Positions 1 through 7,605 of a stretch of DNA of 21,331 bases are shown piece by piece (position 1 is the first letter of the stretch; every line of letters begins with the position of its first letter). The position numbers and the translations under genes are program-made. Where the stretch lies: positions 1 through 21,331 of the forward strand of contig CALLQQ010000140.1 in the NCBI GenBank assembly GCA_938014915.1, in the 5' to 3' direction. This stretch comes from an uncultured Clostridia bacterium. Its GTDB lineage: Bacteria; Bacillota; Clostridia; Oscillospirales; Ruminococcaceae. The notes beneath the pieces were generated by a model, which saw only the letters and a list, made by a program, of their open reading frames with translations, ran no database searches and was not told the origin of the DNA.

Positions 1-50
1 CTGTGCGGTTGTTGAGTTCCGTTATAAAATTATTCTCGCCACTAATGTAG

Positions 51-91
51 AAAAAAATCCCCGATTGAAATCAATCGGGGATTTTTCTTTT
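51..91 (-). terminator. Intrinsic terminator of the queA-to-synthetase gene run
   Basis: A GC-rich inverted repeat, ATCCCCGATTG (57-67) against CAATCGGGGAT (72-82), closes on a four-base loop. It is flanked by seven A on the left (51-57) and a T-rich tract on the right (82-91), so it would end transcripts from either side. On the minus strand the T run directly follows the stem, 40 to 70 bases past the stop codon of the acyl-CoA synthetase gene, which makes it that operon's natural end. It could also serve a plus-strand gene lying to the left of the window. Confidence 0.9.
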
Positions 92-127
92 TAGTAATTT
101 TATTAATTACAGTACGGAGGAAATACT

Positions 128-1771
128 TTACTTATTTTCTCCTCTTATTTCAACTCGCCTTATCTTGCCGCTAATTGTCTTTGGAAGGTCGTCAACGAAT
201 TCTACAATTCGTGGGTATTTGTATGGTGCGGTCGACTGCTTAACATGATTTTGTATTTCCTTTACCATTTCATCGCTCGCCGAATAGCCCTTAGATAGAA
301 CGATCGTCGCCTTTACAACTTGTCCCCTAATCGGATCGGGCGCACCAGTAACGGCACATTCCAATACTGCTGGATGTTCTATCAATACACTCTCAATCTC
401 GAATGGTCCAATGCGGTATCCCGATGCTTTTATTAAATCATCTGTTCGCCCTACATACCAGTAGTACCCGTCTTCATCATACCACGCAGTATCGCCAGTA
501 TGATATAGTCCGTCATGCCACATCTTATCAGTCAATTCCTCATTAAGGTAGTAGCCACCGAACATTCCTGATTGATTCCTGCTATCTGTGCGAATGACAA
601 TTTCCCCAACTTCCCCCGCTGGAACGGTATTGCCATCTTCATCGACAATATCAACATCATATAACGGGGAGGGCTTGCCCATTGAGCCGGGCTTTGGTTC
701 CATACCTGTGAAATTCCCAACTAGGACTGTTGTTTCAGTCTGACCGAATGCCTCCATAAGTTTCAGCCCTGTGAATTCATACCATCTATTGTAGACTTCA
801 GGGTTTAATGCTTCACCGGCAATGGTAGAATATTTTAAATTCGATAAATCGTAATCGGCCAGCCCCTCTTTTATAAAGAAACGATACATCGTCGGTGGAG
901 CGCAGAACGATGTCACCTTATACTTTTCAATCACGCTGAGCATATCGGCAGGAATGAATTTATCGAAATCATATACGAATACAGCGGCGCCAAGCAGCAT
1001 TTGCCCGTATAATTTACCCCATACGGACTTCGCCCAGCCTGTTTCCGATATAGTTAGATGCAGTCCATCATGGGCGACGTTCTGCCAATGCTTTGCCGTT
1101 ACGATATGCGCTATTGGATAGCTAAAATCATGCACTACCATTTTAGGGTAGCCTGTGGTTCCAGATGTGAAATATAGCAGCATTTCATCCGATGCTTTTG
1201 TCGGCATACGTTCAAATTCGTCTGAATAGGATTCAAGTTCGTTATCGAAATTCGTCCAGCCGTCACGTTCGCCATTGACGATAATCTTGCTTTCTATCGC
1301 TTTATATGACTTCAGAGCATCTTCAACATGATCGGGTACTTCGTTATATGCGGTAGATATTATATGTTTAACACTCGCCATTTCAAAGCGGTATTCTAAG
1401 TCTTTCCCCGTTAGGAGATTTGTACCAGGAATACCAACTGCGCCAATCTTATGGAGTGCTAATATGATGAACCAGAATTGATAATGCCTCTTTAGGATTA
1501 TCATAACTTTATCACCTTTTTTTACTCCTTTAGATACTAGCAGATTAGCCGCCATATTCGAATATTTGCTCAATTCACCATATGTGAATTGCTTTTCATC
1601 ACCCTCAACCTTACACCATACTAATGCACGGCGATTCGGCTCACGTTTAGCTATTTCGTCAATTACATCATAGCTGAAATTGAAATCATCATCATGTGCG
1701 AATTCAAAATGATTCAATGTGCCATTATCGTTGAATCCCTCTTTACAAAATCTTTTATAAAATTCCTTCAT
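128..1771 (-). CDS. AMP-forming acyl-CoA synthetase (acetyl/medium-chain type)
   Basis: This 547-residue protein is an ANL-superfamily adenylating enzyme. Such enzymes activate a carboxylic acid with ATP to an acyl-AMP and then form the CoA thioester in the cytoplasm. Visible motifs are the phosphate-binding loop FTSGTTGYPK (201-210), the AMP-binding segment EAFGQTETT (340-348), YHTGDTAW (423-430) with the ribose-binding Asp, the hinge GRTDDLIKASGYRIGPFEIE (441-460), and the C-terminal SGKIRR with catalytic Lys536. Length is normal for the acetyl-CoA/medium-chain synthetase branch, and the GYRIGPFEIES hinge fits that branch. The start is supported by GGAGGA nine bases upstream. It lies 18 bases after the XRE-cupin gene, so the two are almost certainly co-transcribed. 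The substrate (acetate, propionate, butyrate, branched or aromatic acids) cannot be read from the sequence. Confidence 0.93.
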   Translation of the reverse strand: MKEFYKRFCKEGFNDNGTLNHFEFAHDDDFNFSYDVIDEIAKREPNRRALVWCKVEGDEKQFTYGELSKYSNMAANLLVSKGVKKGDKVMIILKRHYQFWFIILALHKIGAVGIPGTNLLTGKDLEYRFEMASVKHIISTAYNEVPDHVEDALKSYKAIESKIIVNGERDGWTNFDNELESYSDEFERMPTKASDEMLLYFTSGTTGYPKMVVHDFSYPIAHIVTAKHWQNVAHDGLHLTISETGWAKSVWGKLYGQMLLGAAVFVYDFDKFIPADMLSVIEKYKVTSFCAPPTMYRFFIKEGLADYDLSNLKYSTIAGEALNPEVYNRWYEFTGLKLMEAFGQTETTVLVGNFTGMEPKPGSMGKPSPLYDVDIVDEDGNTVPAGEVGEIVIRTDSRNQSGMFGGYYLNEELTDKMWHDGLYHTGDTAWYDEDGYYWYVGRTDDLIKASGYRIGPFEIESVLIEHPAVLECAVTGAPDPIRGQVVKATIVLSKGYSASDEMVKEIQNHVKQSTAPYKYPRIVEFVDDLPKTISGKIRRVEIRGENK

Positions 1772-1789
1772 TTTATGTCGTCCTCCACC

Positions 1790-2353
1790 TTATTTGATTA
1801 ATATAGCAAGGAATTCACAATCCTCACCGCCAGTTGCTATCATTCCATGCTTCGTGCTGGAATCATAATAAATTGCGTCACCCTCTTTTAGAACTTCTGT
1901 TCGATCCCCTATTACAACTTTGAGCTGTCCTTTTATAACAAAATCAAGTTCTTGTCCATCATGAGTAGATAGCCTAATCGGCTTATCTTGCGCATCTTCT
2001 TCATACGGCGCCGTCACCATGAGCGGCTCCATTTTCCTCCCTTTGAATAGATATGCTAAATGCTGATATGCGAATCTTTCCCTACGTTCAACTGCCAGTC
2101 CCTTGCCCTTACGTATGATTGAGTAACTTTTTAATTTTGGTGTAACCCCCGTTAGCAATTCGATTAAATCTACGCCGAATTCGCTCGCACATTTATAGAG
2201 AAACGTCAGCGGGAAATCTATTTTCCCACTTTCATATGAGATGTATTCCTGCTCCGATATACCAAGCCTATCGGCAAAGTCCCCCTCGGAAATCATTGCA
2301 CTCTCACGTAATCCCTTCAGCCTAGTTGCTACCTCTAAAATGCTATAATCCAT
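1790..2353 (-). CDS. XRE-family transcriptional regulator with C-terminal cupin domain
   Basis: This 187-residue protein has an N-terminal XRE/Cro-type helix-turn-helix (about 9-67; recognition region around GISEQEYISYESGK) and a C-terminal cupin-2 beta barrel (about 105-187). The cupin motif is present as HDGQELDFVIKGQLKVVIG followed by LKEGDAIYYDSSTKH. Family members such as PuuR and ClbR-like regulators bind DNA with the HTH and sense a small molecule or metal in the cupin, usually to control an adjacent metabolic gene. Here the downstream neighbour is the acyl-CoA synthetase 18 bases away, so I infer that it controls its own operon in response to a carboxylate or related effector. The ATG start has CCTCC (GGAGG on the coding strand, 2361-2365) seven bases upstream. 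The ligand is unknown. Confidence 0.92.
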   Translation of the reverse strand: MDYSILEVATRLKGLRESAMISEGDFADRLGISEQEYISYESGKIDFPLTFLYKCASEFGVDLIELLTGVTPKLKSYSIIRKGKGLAVERRERFAYQHLAYLFKGRKMEPLMVTAPYEEDAQDKPIRLSTHDGQELDFVIKGQLKVVIGDRTEVLKEGDAIYYDSSTKHGMIATGGEDCEFLAILIK

Positions 2354-2406
2354 TGAAAATCCTCCTTATATTTATACTAACGCTCCCCCTAGAGCAAAAT
2401 AACAAA

Positions 2407-2976
2407 TTAAAAGAACATGTGCTCAATAAATATTTTCAGCCCGATACCCACTAATACGATACCACCGACTATTTCTGCTCTCGTGCTTAGCATATCACCG
2501 CATCTTTTACCGATAAAAACTCCCGCAAAGCAACATAGAAATGTGATAAGCGCTATTATGGAGGCTGCGCCGATAATGCCGACGCCGATTGCTGCAAAGG
2601 TAACACCGACAATTAATGCATCGATGCTAGTCGCAACAGATTGCACCATCAACCCTGCAAATGTCATCTTATCTCTATCGCAGTATTCTTCAGGATTCCT
2701 CATCTCCTTAATAGCTTCATATATCATCTTACCGCCGATCGCACCTAGTAATACGAATGCAATATAGTGATCAATATGTTCAATGTATGAGGCGAATGTC
2801 TTGCCTAATAGGAATCCGACTATCGGCATTAGCCCCTGAAATATCCCAAAGGATAATGCCATAGCAAATGCTCCCGATGCTTTAATTCTCCTAATGCACA
2901 TTCCATTTGCTACCGACACGGCGAATGCATCCATAGCAAGCGCTAATGCTAAAAGCAAAAGCTCAATTAGTCCCAT
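2407..2976 (-). CDS. mntP: Manganese efflux pump MntP
   Basis: This 189-residue integral membrane protein has about six hydrophobic segments and the two-fold internal repeat of the MntP (formerly DUF204/YebN) family. The first-half signature LALAMDAFAVSVANGM (about 11-26) carries the membrane Asp, and the second-half counterpart SVATSIDALIVGVTFA (about 113-128) carries the matching Asp. MntP exports Mn(II) to prevent manganese toxicity. The length matches the family. In many bacteria mntP follows a yybP-ykoY manganese riboswitch. Only 57 bases separate this gene from tgt, which is too little for that aptamer, so control is probably through the upstream queA-tgt transcript or a small promoter I could not identify. 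The ribosome binding site (AGGCAGGT) is modest. Confidence 0.93.
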   Translation of the reverse strand: MGLIELLLLALALAMDAFAVSVANGMCIRRIKASGAFAMALSFGIFQGLMPIVGFLLGKTFASYIEHIDHYIAFVLLGAIGGKMIYEAIKEMRNPEEYCDRDKMTFAGLMVQSVATSIDALIVGVTFAAIGVGIIGAASIIALITFLCCFAGVFIGKRCGDMLSTRAEIVGGIVLVGIGLKIFIEHMFF

Positions 2977-3033
2977 TATATTACCTGCCTTTTTAAATTA
3001 ATCTCGTACTAATACCTATGCTACCGATTAAAA

Positions 3034-4164
3034 TTATATCCTTGTACCTAGACGCTTGGAATTTTTATTCCTAAATTCCTCGAATCTATCTTCATCAAGC
3101 GCATCGCGGATTTTCTCCATTAAGGTATTGTAAAAATAAAGATTATGCGCCACAGCAAGCCTAGAAGCAAGCATCTCACCACTCTTGAACAAATGGCGGA
3201 TATATGATCTTGAGTGATTTTTACACGTTGGGCATTCACAATTCTCATCAATTGGGCGTTCATCCCTTGCGTATTTAAGATTCGTTACATTAAGGATGCC
3301 GTCCCACGTGAACAATGTCCCATGCCTAGCATTTCTGCTCGGCATTACACAGTCGAAAATATCCACCCCCCTATATACACCTTCGATAATATTTTCCGGC
3401 GTGCCAACGCCCATTAGATAGCGTACTTTATCCTTCGGCATATACGGATCAATTTCTTCAATTATCCTATACATTTCCGATGGTGGTTCTCCAACCGATA
3501 AACCGCCAATTGAATATCCATCAAGGTCAAGATCGGCGATTTGCTTCATATGCTCAATTCGTAAATCCTCGAATGTGCATCCTTGGTTTATTCCAAATAG
3601 CAGCTGATTTTTATTAATCGTTTCAGGGCGGGAATTGAGCTTTTTCATCTCGGCGATACATCGTTTTAGCCATCTTGTCGTTCTCTCGCACGATGCTTTT
3701 GCGTATTCATATGTCGCTGGAATTTCAACACATTCGTCAAATGCCATTGCTATCGTTGAGGCCAAATTCGATTGTATTCTCATACTCTCTTCCGGCCCCA
3801 TGAAAATCTTGCGCCCGTCTATATGCGAACTAAAATATACGCCTTCTTCTTTAATGCGGCGCAATTTTGCAAGTGAAAATACTTGGAATCCGCCGCTATC
3901 CGTTAAAATCGGTCTATCCCAATTTATGAACTTGTGGAGTCCGCCCATATCATGAATTAAATCGTCGCCCGGTCGCAAATGTAGGTGGTAGGTATTGCAT
4001 AGCTCGATTTGGCAATTCAATTCTTTTAAGTCAATTGATGAAATTCCGCCCTTAATTGCCGCACTTGTCGCTACATTCATGAATGCGGGCGTTTGTGCCG
4101 ATCCATGCACGGTATGCATTTCACCCCGTCTAGCTCTACCCTCTTGTTTAATTAGCTTGAACAT
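3034..4164 (-). CDS. tgt: tRNA-guanine transglycosylase (queuine/preQ1 insertion)
   Basis: This 376-residue enzyme exchanges guanine-34 in the anticodon of GUN-reading tRNAs (Asp, Asn, His, Tyr) for preQ1 or queuine. Key features are NTYHLHLRPG (57-66), the general-base Asp89 in TDSGGFQVFSL, the nucleophile Asp271 in FDCVMPSRNARHGTLFT, and the zinc site formed by Cys309, Cys311, Cys314 and His340. Length is normal. It follows queA by 30 bases, with AGGAGG six to seven bases before the ATG, so the two consecutive steps of queuosine synthesis are co-expressed. Bacterial Tgt usually inserts preQ1, but some clostridia salvage queuine. No preQ1-synthesis genes (queC, D, E, F) are in the window, so the substrate is not settled here. 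The presence of queA favours preQ1. Confidence 0.96.
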   Translation of the reverse strand: MFKLIKQEGRARRGEMHTVHGSAQTPAFMNVATSAAIKGGISSIDLKELNCQIELCNTYHLHLRPGDDLIHDMGGLHKFINWDRPILTDSGGFQVFSLAKLRRIKEEGVYFSSHIDGRKIFMGPEESMRIQSNLASTIAMAFDECVEIPATYEYAKASCERTTRWLKRCIAEMKKLNSRPETINKNQLLFGINQGCTFEDLRIEHMKQIADLDLDGYSIGGLSVGEPPSEMYRIIEEIDPYMPKDKVRYLMGVGTPENIIEGVYRGVDIFDCVMPSRNARHGTLFTWDGILNVTNLKYARDERPIDENCECPTCKNHSRSYIRHLFKSGEMLASRLAVAHNLYFYNTLMEKIRDALDEDRFEEFRNKNSKRLGTRI

Positions 4165-4194
4165 CTATTTCCTCCTGTAATCAGTTTGGTTCTA

Positions 4195-5232
4195 TTATAG
4201 TATAATCATAGCATCGCCAAAACTGAAGAATCTATATCTTTCTTTAATTGCTTCATTATAAGCATTCATAGTATTTTTATAACCTGCGAATGCGCTAACT
4301 AACATTATGAGTGTTGACTCTGGCAAATGGAAGTTTGTAATTAGCCCGTCAATCACCTTGAATTCGTATCCTGGATATATGAAAATATCCGTATCGCCAC
4401 TGCTCGCATTAATGCCCGATATGCCATCGCCTGCCGCACTCTCAAGTGTGCGGCAACTCGTTGTTCCTACTGCTATCACCCTGCCGCCCTTTTCTTTAGT
4501 TTTACGTATCATATCCGCTGTACGCTGCGGCAATACATAATGTTCTGAGTGCATCTTGTGCTGATTAATATCATCGACTTTAACAGGTCGGAATGTTCCT
4601 AGCCCGACATGGAGCGTCACATATTCTACCCCTACCCCCATCTGCCGAAGTTCCTCAAGCATTTCTAATGTGAAATGCAGCCCAGCCGTCGGCGCCGCTG
4701 ATGAGCCAATCTCACGTGAATATACCGTCTGGTATCTTTCATCATCTTCTAGGCTCTCTACAATATATGGCGGCAAGGGGACTTGTCCCACTTTATCAAG
4801 GACTTCATAGAAAGTATCTCCATTATCTTCATAGGAGAATTTAGCTATACGGTTGCCGTCGTCTGTTACTTCGATAATATGCGCCGTTAAAATCCCACCA
4901 CCGAAGATTATCTGTGTTCCCACTTTTGCCCGTCTGCCAGGCTTAACAAGAATCTCCCATATATCTTTCTCTTTTTCTTCCAACAGGAGAATCTCAATTG
5001 TAATGCCTGAACCGATCTTCTCCCCATAAATTCGCGCTGGAAGAACACGTGTATCATTTAGAACGAGTAAATCACCTTTTTTAAGTAAATTGCATAGATT
5101 ATAAAAGTAGGTGTGCGAAATCCCCCCACTATCCCTATCTAATTTCATAAGTCGTGAGTTTGTTCGTGGGTAAATTGGCGATTGTGCTATCAATTCCTCA
5201 GGTAAATCGAAGTGAAAATCTTTTCTTTTCAT
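4195..5232 (-). CDS. queA: S-adenosylmethionine:tRNA ribosyltransferase-isomerase
   Basis: This 345-residue enzyme transfers and isomerises the ribosyl group of S-adenosylmethionine onto preQ1-34 of tRNA, giving epoxyqueuosine. It shows the family's opening FDLPEELIAQ..P..R..SRLM (8-29), then LNDTRVLPAR, GSSAAPTAGLHFT, VTLHVGLGTFRPV, HSEHY and AVGTTSCRTLES, in the expected order and at full length. The ATG start fits the family's usual N-terminus, although its ribosome binding site is weak: the best match is GGAAG, about 12 bases upstream. It is the first gene of a minus-strand run (queA-tgt-mntP-regulator-synthetase) and is divergent from asd across a 356-base gap. A candidate promoter lies at 5288-5316. 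The last step to queuosine (QueG or QueH) is not in the window. Confidence 0.96.
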   Translation of the reverse strand: MKRKDFHFDLPEELIAQSPIYPRTNSRLMKLDRDSGGISHTYFYNLCNLLKKGDLLVLNDTRVLPARIYGEKIGSGITIEILLLEEKEKDIWEILVKPGRRAKVGTQIIFGGGILTAHIIEVTDDGNRIAKFSYEDNGDTFYEVLDKVGQVPLPPYIVESLEDDERYQTVYSREIGSSAAPTAGLHFTLEMLEELRQMGVGVEYVTLHVGLGTFRPVKVDDINQHKMHSEHYVLPQRTADMIRKTKEKGGRVIAVGTTSCRTLESAAGDGISGINASSGDTDIFIYPGYEFKVIDGLITNFHLPESTLIMLVSAFAGYKNTMNAYNEAIKERYRFFSFGDAMIIL

Positions 5233-5259
5233 GTTTCAACTGCTTCCAATTAGTTTTTC

Positions 5260-5288
5260 TTGACACCATGCTAAAAATATGATAAAAT
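5260..5288 (+). promoter_or_regulatory. Sigma-A type promoter of the asd-dapA-dapB operon
   Basis: A perfect -35 box TTGACA (5260-5265) and a -10 box TAAAAT (5283-5288) are separated by exactly 17 bases. Transcription would begin near 5295, just ahead of the lysine aptamer, which is where a riboswitch promoter should be. Confidence 0.85.
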
Positions 5289-5316
5289 TTATACAAATCA
5301 GGTAGAGGAGCGTCAT
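5288..5316 (-). promoter_or_regulatory. Candidate divergent promoter of queA
   Basis: Read on the minus strand, ATGACG (5316-5311) and TATAAA (5293-5288) are spaced by 17 bases. The match is five of six at -10 and four of six at -35. Transcription would start near 5281, giving a leader of about 50 bases before queA. Its -10 box abuts the -10 box of the plus-strand asd promoter, so the two would compete for RNA polymerase. The call is from consensus matching only. Confidence 0.4.
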
Positions 5317-5472
5317 TAAAAAGTAGCTAATGTTAGATACCAATATCGACGATGCATTAGTAAAAGGTAACGACGCCGAAGGATATGTGATGATTGGTCG
5401 AACATTATCCTGATTGTACGTTTAATAAGCGTGCAATTGTCATCATGCTATGTGATGGAGAGCTATCGGCAC
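5297..5472 (+). ncRNA. Lysine riboswitch (L box) aptamer
   Basis: The leader carries the L-box core: AGGTAGAGGAGCG (5300-5312), AAAAGG (5362-5367) and GACGCCGAAGG (5372-5382). Pairings I can trace are P1 GGTAG/CTATC (5301-5305 with 5463-5467), P2 GCGTC/GACGC (5310-5314 with 5372-5376), the P2 tip CTAATG/CATTAG (5327-5332 with 5355-5360), P3 GGATA/TATCC (5381-5385 with 5406-5410), P4 GTACG/CGTGC (5416-5420 with 5430-5434) and P5 CATCA/TGATG (5441-5445 with 5453-5457). The characteristic L2-L3 kissing contact is also present as ACCAAT (5339-5344) with ATTGGT (5393-5398). Lysine binding would stabilise P1 and let the downstream terminator form, shutting off the diaminopimelate genes when lysine is plentiful. 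Confidence 0.96.
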
Positions 5473-5514
5473 GCTAAAATTTTCGTGTCAATGCTTCTAT
5501 TATATATTATGACG

Positions 5515-5543
5515 AGCTGGTTTTCAACCAGTTTTTCTTTTTA
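5515..5543 (+). terminator. Riboswitch-controlled intrinsic terminator
   Basis: CTGGTT (5517-5522) pairs with AACCAG (5526-5531) around a three-base loop and is followed by TTTTTCTTTTT. It stands between the lysine aptamer and the asd ribosome binding site, the usual place for the off-state hairpin. A second possible hairpin, GGCACG/CGTGTC (5468-5473 with 5484-5489), lies between aptamer and terminator and may take part in switching. I could not fix the antiterminator pairing by eye. Confidence 0.88.
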
Positions 5544-5588
5544 TATTTAACAATATCTGATTATAAACTATTTTTTAGGAGGATTTCT

Positions 5589-6668
5589 ATGAAACAATTC
5601 AATGTAGGCATTATCGGCGCAACAGGAATGGTAGGTCAAAGATTTGCAATTTTACTCGAAAACCACCCGTGGTTCAATGTAACTACACTTGCAGCATCAC
5701 CACGTTCCGCTGGTAAAAGCTATAAAGATGCTGTCGGCAATAGATGGGCAATGCCTAAACCAATGCCAAAAGCGCTAGAAAATATTATAATTCACGATGC
5801 CGTTGCCGATATGGATAAAATCACCAAATCAGTCGACTTCGTATTCTGTGCCGTCGATATGAATAAGGACGATACTAAGGCACTTGAGGACGCATATGCA
5901 AAGGCCGAATGTCCCGTCATTTCAAACAATTCCGCTCATAGGGGCACCGAAGACGTTCCAATGATCGTGCCTGAAATCAATCCCGAACATTCGCAGATTA
6001 TTCACGCACAACGGGAGCGCCTCGGCACTGAACGTGGCTTCATCGCAGTTAAGTCAAACTGCTCGATACAAAGTTACGTACCCGCTCTACATCCTTTAAT
6101 GGATTACGGCGTTAGCAAGGTCCTTGCTTGCACATATCAAGCTATTTCGGGCGCTGGCAAAACATTTGAAACATGGCCGGAAATGGTCGACAATGTTATA
6201 CCATTCATCGGCGGTGAAGAAAGTAAGAGTGAACTTGAGCCGCTGAAAGTATGGGGAACTATCGAAGGGGATAAAATCGTCGATGCGACTGCACCATCAA
6301 TAACAACTCAATGTATCCGTGTTCCCGCCGCTGATGGGCATATGGCTGCTGTATTCGTGTCATTCGATAAAAAGCCGTCAATAGATGAAATTAAATCACG
6401 TTGGGCGGATTTCGCTGGTGAGCCACAAAAGCTAAACCTACCATCCGCACCGAAGAAATTCCTTCATTATTTTGAGGAGGAGAATCGCCCACAAACAAGA
6501 CTTGACCGTGATGCCGAAAATGGAATGGCAGTTTCAATTGGTAGGCTGAGGGAAGATAGCCAATACGATTATAAGTTCGTGTGTTTGTCGCATAATACTA
6601 TTAGGGGTGCTGCTGGTGGAGCTGTGCTCATGGCGGAACTACTTGCCGCTCAGGGCTTCATGGACTGA
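5589..6668 (+). CDS. asd: Aspartate-semialdehyde dehydrogenase (archaeal/fungal-type)
   Basis: This 359-residue NADP-dependent enzyme reduces aspartyl phosphate to aspartate semialdehyde, the branch point to lysine/diaminopimelate, threonine and methionine. The nucleotide-binding loop is GATGMVGQRF (10-19), the catalytic cysteine is Cys158 in KSNCSIQSY, and the active-site histidine is His251 in RVPAADGHMA. The GATGMVGQRF opening, the NCSIQ context and the 359-residue length mark the subfamily first described in archaea and fungi, as distinct from the roughly 330-370-residue branches of E. coli and Bacillus. AGGAGGA lies five bases before the ATG. It is the first gene behind the lysine riboswitch and is followed by dapA after 29 bases. 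Confidence 0.95.
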   Translation: MKQFNVGIIGATGMVGQRFAILLENHPWFNVTTLAASPRSAGKSYKDAVGNRWAMPKPMPKALENIIIHDAVADMDKITKSVDFVFCAVDMNKDDTKALEDAYAKAECPVISNNSAHRGTEDVPMIVPEINPEHSQIIHAQRERLGTERGFIAVKSNCSIQSYVPALHPLMDYGVSKVLACTYQAISGAGKTFETWPEMVDNVIPFIGGEESKSELEPLKVWGTIEGDKIVDATAPSITTQCIRVPAADGHMAAVFVSFDKKPSIDEIKSRWADFAGEPQKLNLPSAPKKFLHYFEEENRPQTRLDRDAENGMAVSIGRLREDSQYDYKFVCLSHNTIRGAAGGAVLMAELLAAQGFMD

Positions 6669-6697
6669 GCATGAACGTTTTTTTAGGAGGTTAGGTA

Positions 6698-7585
6698 ATG
6701 AAGAATACTGTTTTTACAGGTGCAGGTGTTGCCATTGTAACACCGATGAATCCTGATATGAGCATTAATTACGATAAGCTGGGCGAACTCATCGACTGGC
6801 AAATCGAAAATAGTGCCGATGCTATTATCATTTGCGGCACTACTGGCGAATCTACTACAATGACCGACGATGAACATATTGATTGCATCAAATTCGCCGT
6901 AGAACGCACGAATAAGCGTGTTCCCGTTGTAGCTGGCACGGGTAGCAACGATACCGCATATGCTGTTATGATGTCGCAGGAGGCGGATAAGGCGGGCGCC
7001 GATGCGCTCCTTGTAGTTACTCCATATTATAATAAAACATCACAAAGAGGGCTAATTAAACACTTCGAAACAATTGCCGATAGTGTTAGCATCCCGACAA
7101 TTCTATATAATGTCCCCGGTAGAACGGGTATGACAATTGCTGTGGATACATATAAGAAATTATCCCAGCACCCGAATATTGTAGCAACTAAAGAGGCTAG
7201 CGGCGACCTAAGCCATATTGCGGAAGTAATTGCCGAATGTGGCGATAATCTCGATGTTTATTCGGGGGTAGATGAGCAAATCGTGCCGATTCTATCACTT
7301 GGGGGTAAGGGTACTATATCCGTGCTTGCTAACTGTATGCCAAAGCAAACTCATGATATATGCCAGTTATATTTCGATGGCAAAGTTGACAAGAGTAAGC
7401 AATTACAACTAGAATTAATGAATTTCATCAATTCCTTATTCATGGACGTTAATCCGATTCCAGTTAAAGAGGCACTCAATATCATGGGTAAAAATGTCGG
7501 TGAATGCCGCATGCCATTACTCAGAATGACCGACGTGCAAATTGATAAATTAAAAGCCGAGATGAAAAAAGTCAATTTAATATAA
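6698..7585 (+). CDS. dapA: 4-hydroxy-tetrahydrodipicolinate synthase
   Basis: This 295-residue (beta/alpha)8 lyase condenses pyruvate with aspartate semialdehyde, the committed step of diaminopimelate and lysine synthesis. Catalytic features are GTTGE (47-51), Tyr111 in TPYYNK, Tyr137 in LYNVPGRTG, Arg142, and the Schiff-base Lys165 in VATKEASGD. Length is typical. AGGAGG precedes the ATG by seven bases. It sits between asd and dapB, so product passes directly along the operon order, and it shares the operon's lysine-riboswitch control. Confidence 0.97.
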   Translation: MKNTVFTGAGVAIVTPMNPDMSINYDKLGELIDWQIENSADAIIICGTTGESTTMTDDEHIDCIKFAVERTNKRVPVVAGTGSNDTAYAVMMSQEADKAGADALLVVTPYYNKTSQRGLIKHFETIADSVSIPTILYNVPGRTGMTIAVDTYKKLSQHPNIVATKEASGDLSHIAEVIAECGDNLDVYSGVDEQIVPILSLGGKGTISVLANCMPKQTHDICQLYFDGKVDKSKQLQLELMNFINSLFMDVNPIPVKEALNIMGKNVGECRMPLLRMTDVQIDKLKAEMKKVNLI

Positions 7586-7605
7586 ACAGATTAGGAAGTG
7601 AAACA

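Noticed and set aside
1..50. Possible 3' end of a plus-strand gene (frame stopping with TAG at 48-50 just before the terminator)
   Set aside because: Only about 15 codons are visible, another plus-strand frame is also open through this stretch, and nothing identifies a product.
2361..2400. Promoter and GCTC/GAGC operator-like repeat ahead of the XRE-cupin gene
   Set aside because: A TATAAA box is present, but the implied transcript start falls on the ribosome binding site, the -35 match is poor and the repeat arms are only four bases.
2977..3033. yybP-ykoY manganese riboswitch expected before mntP
   Set aside because: The gap is only 57 bases and lacks the conserved aptamer sequences.
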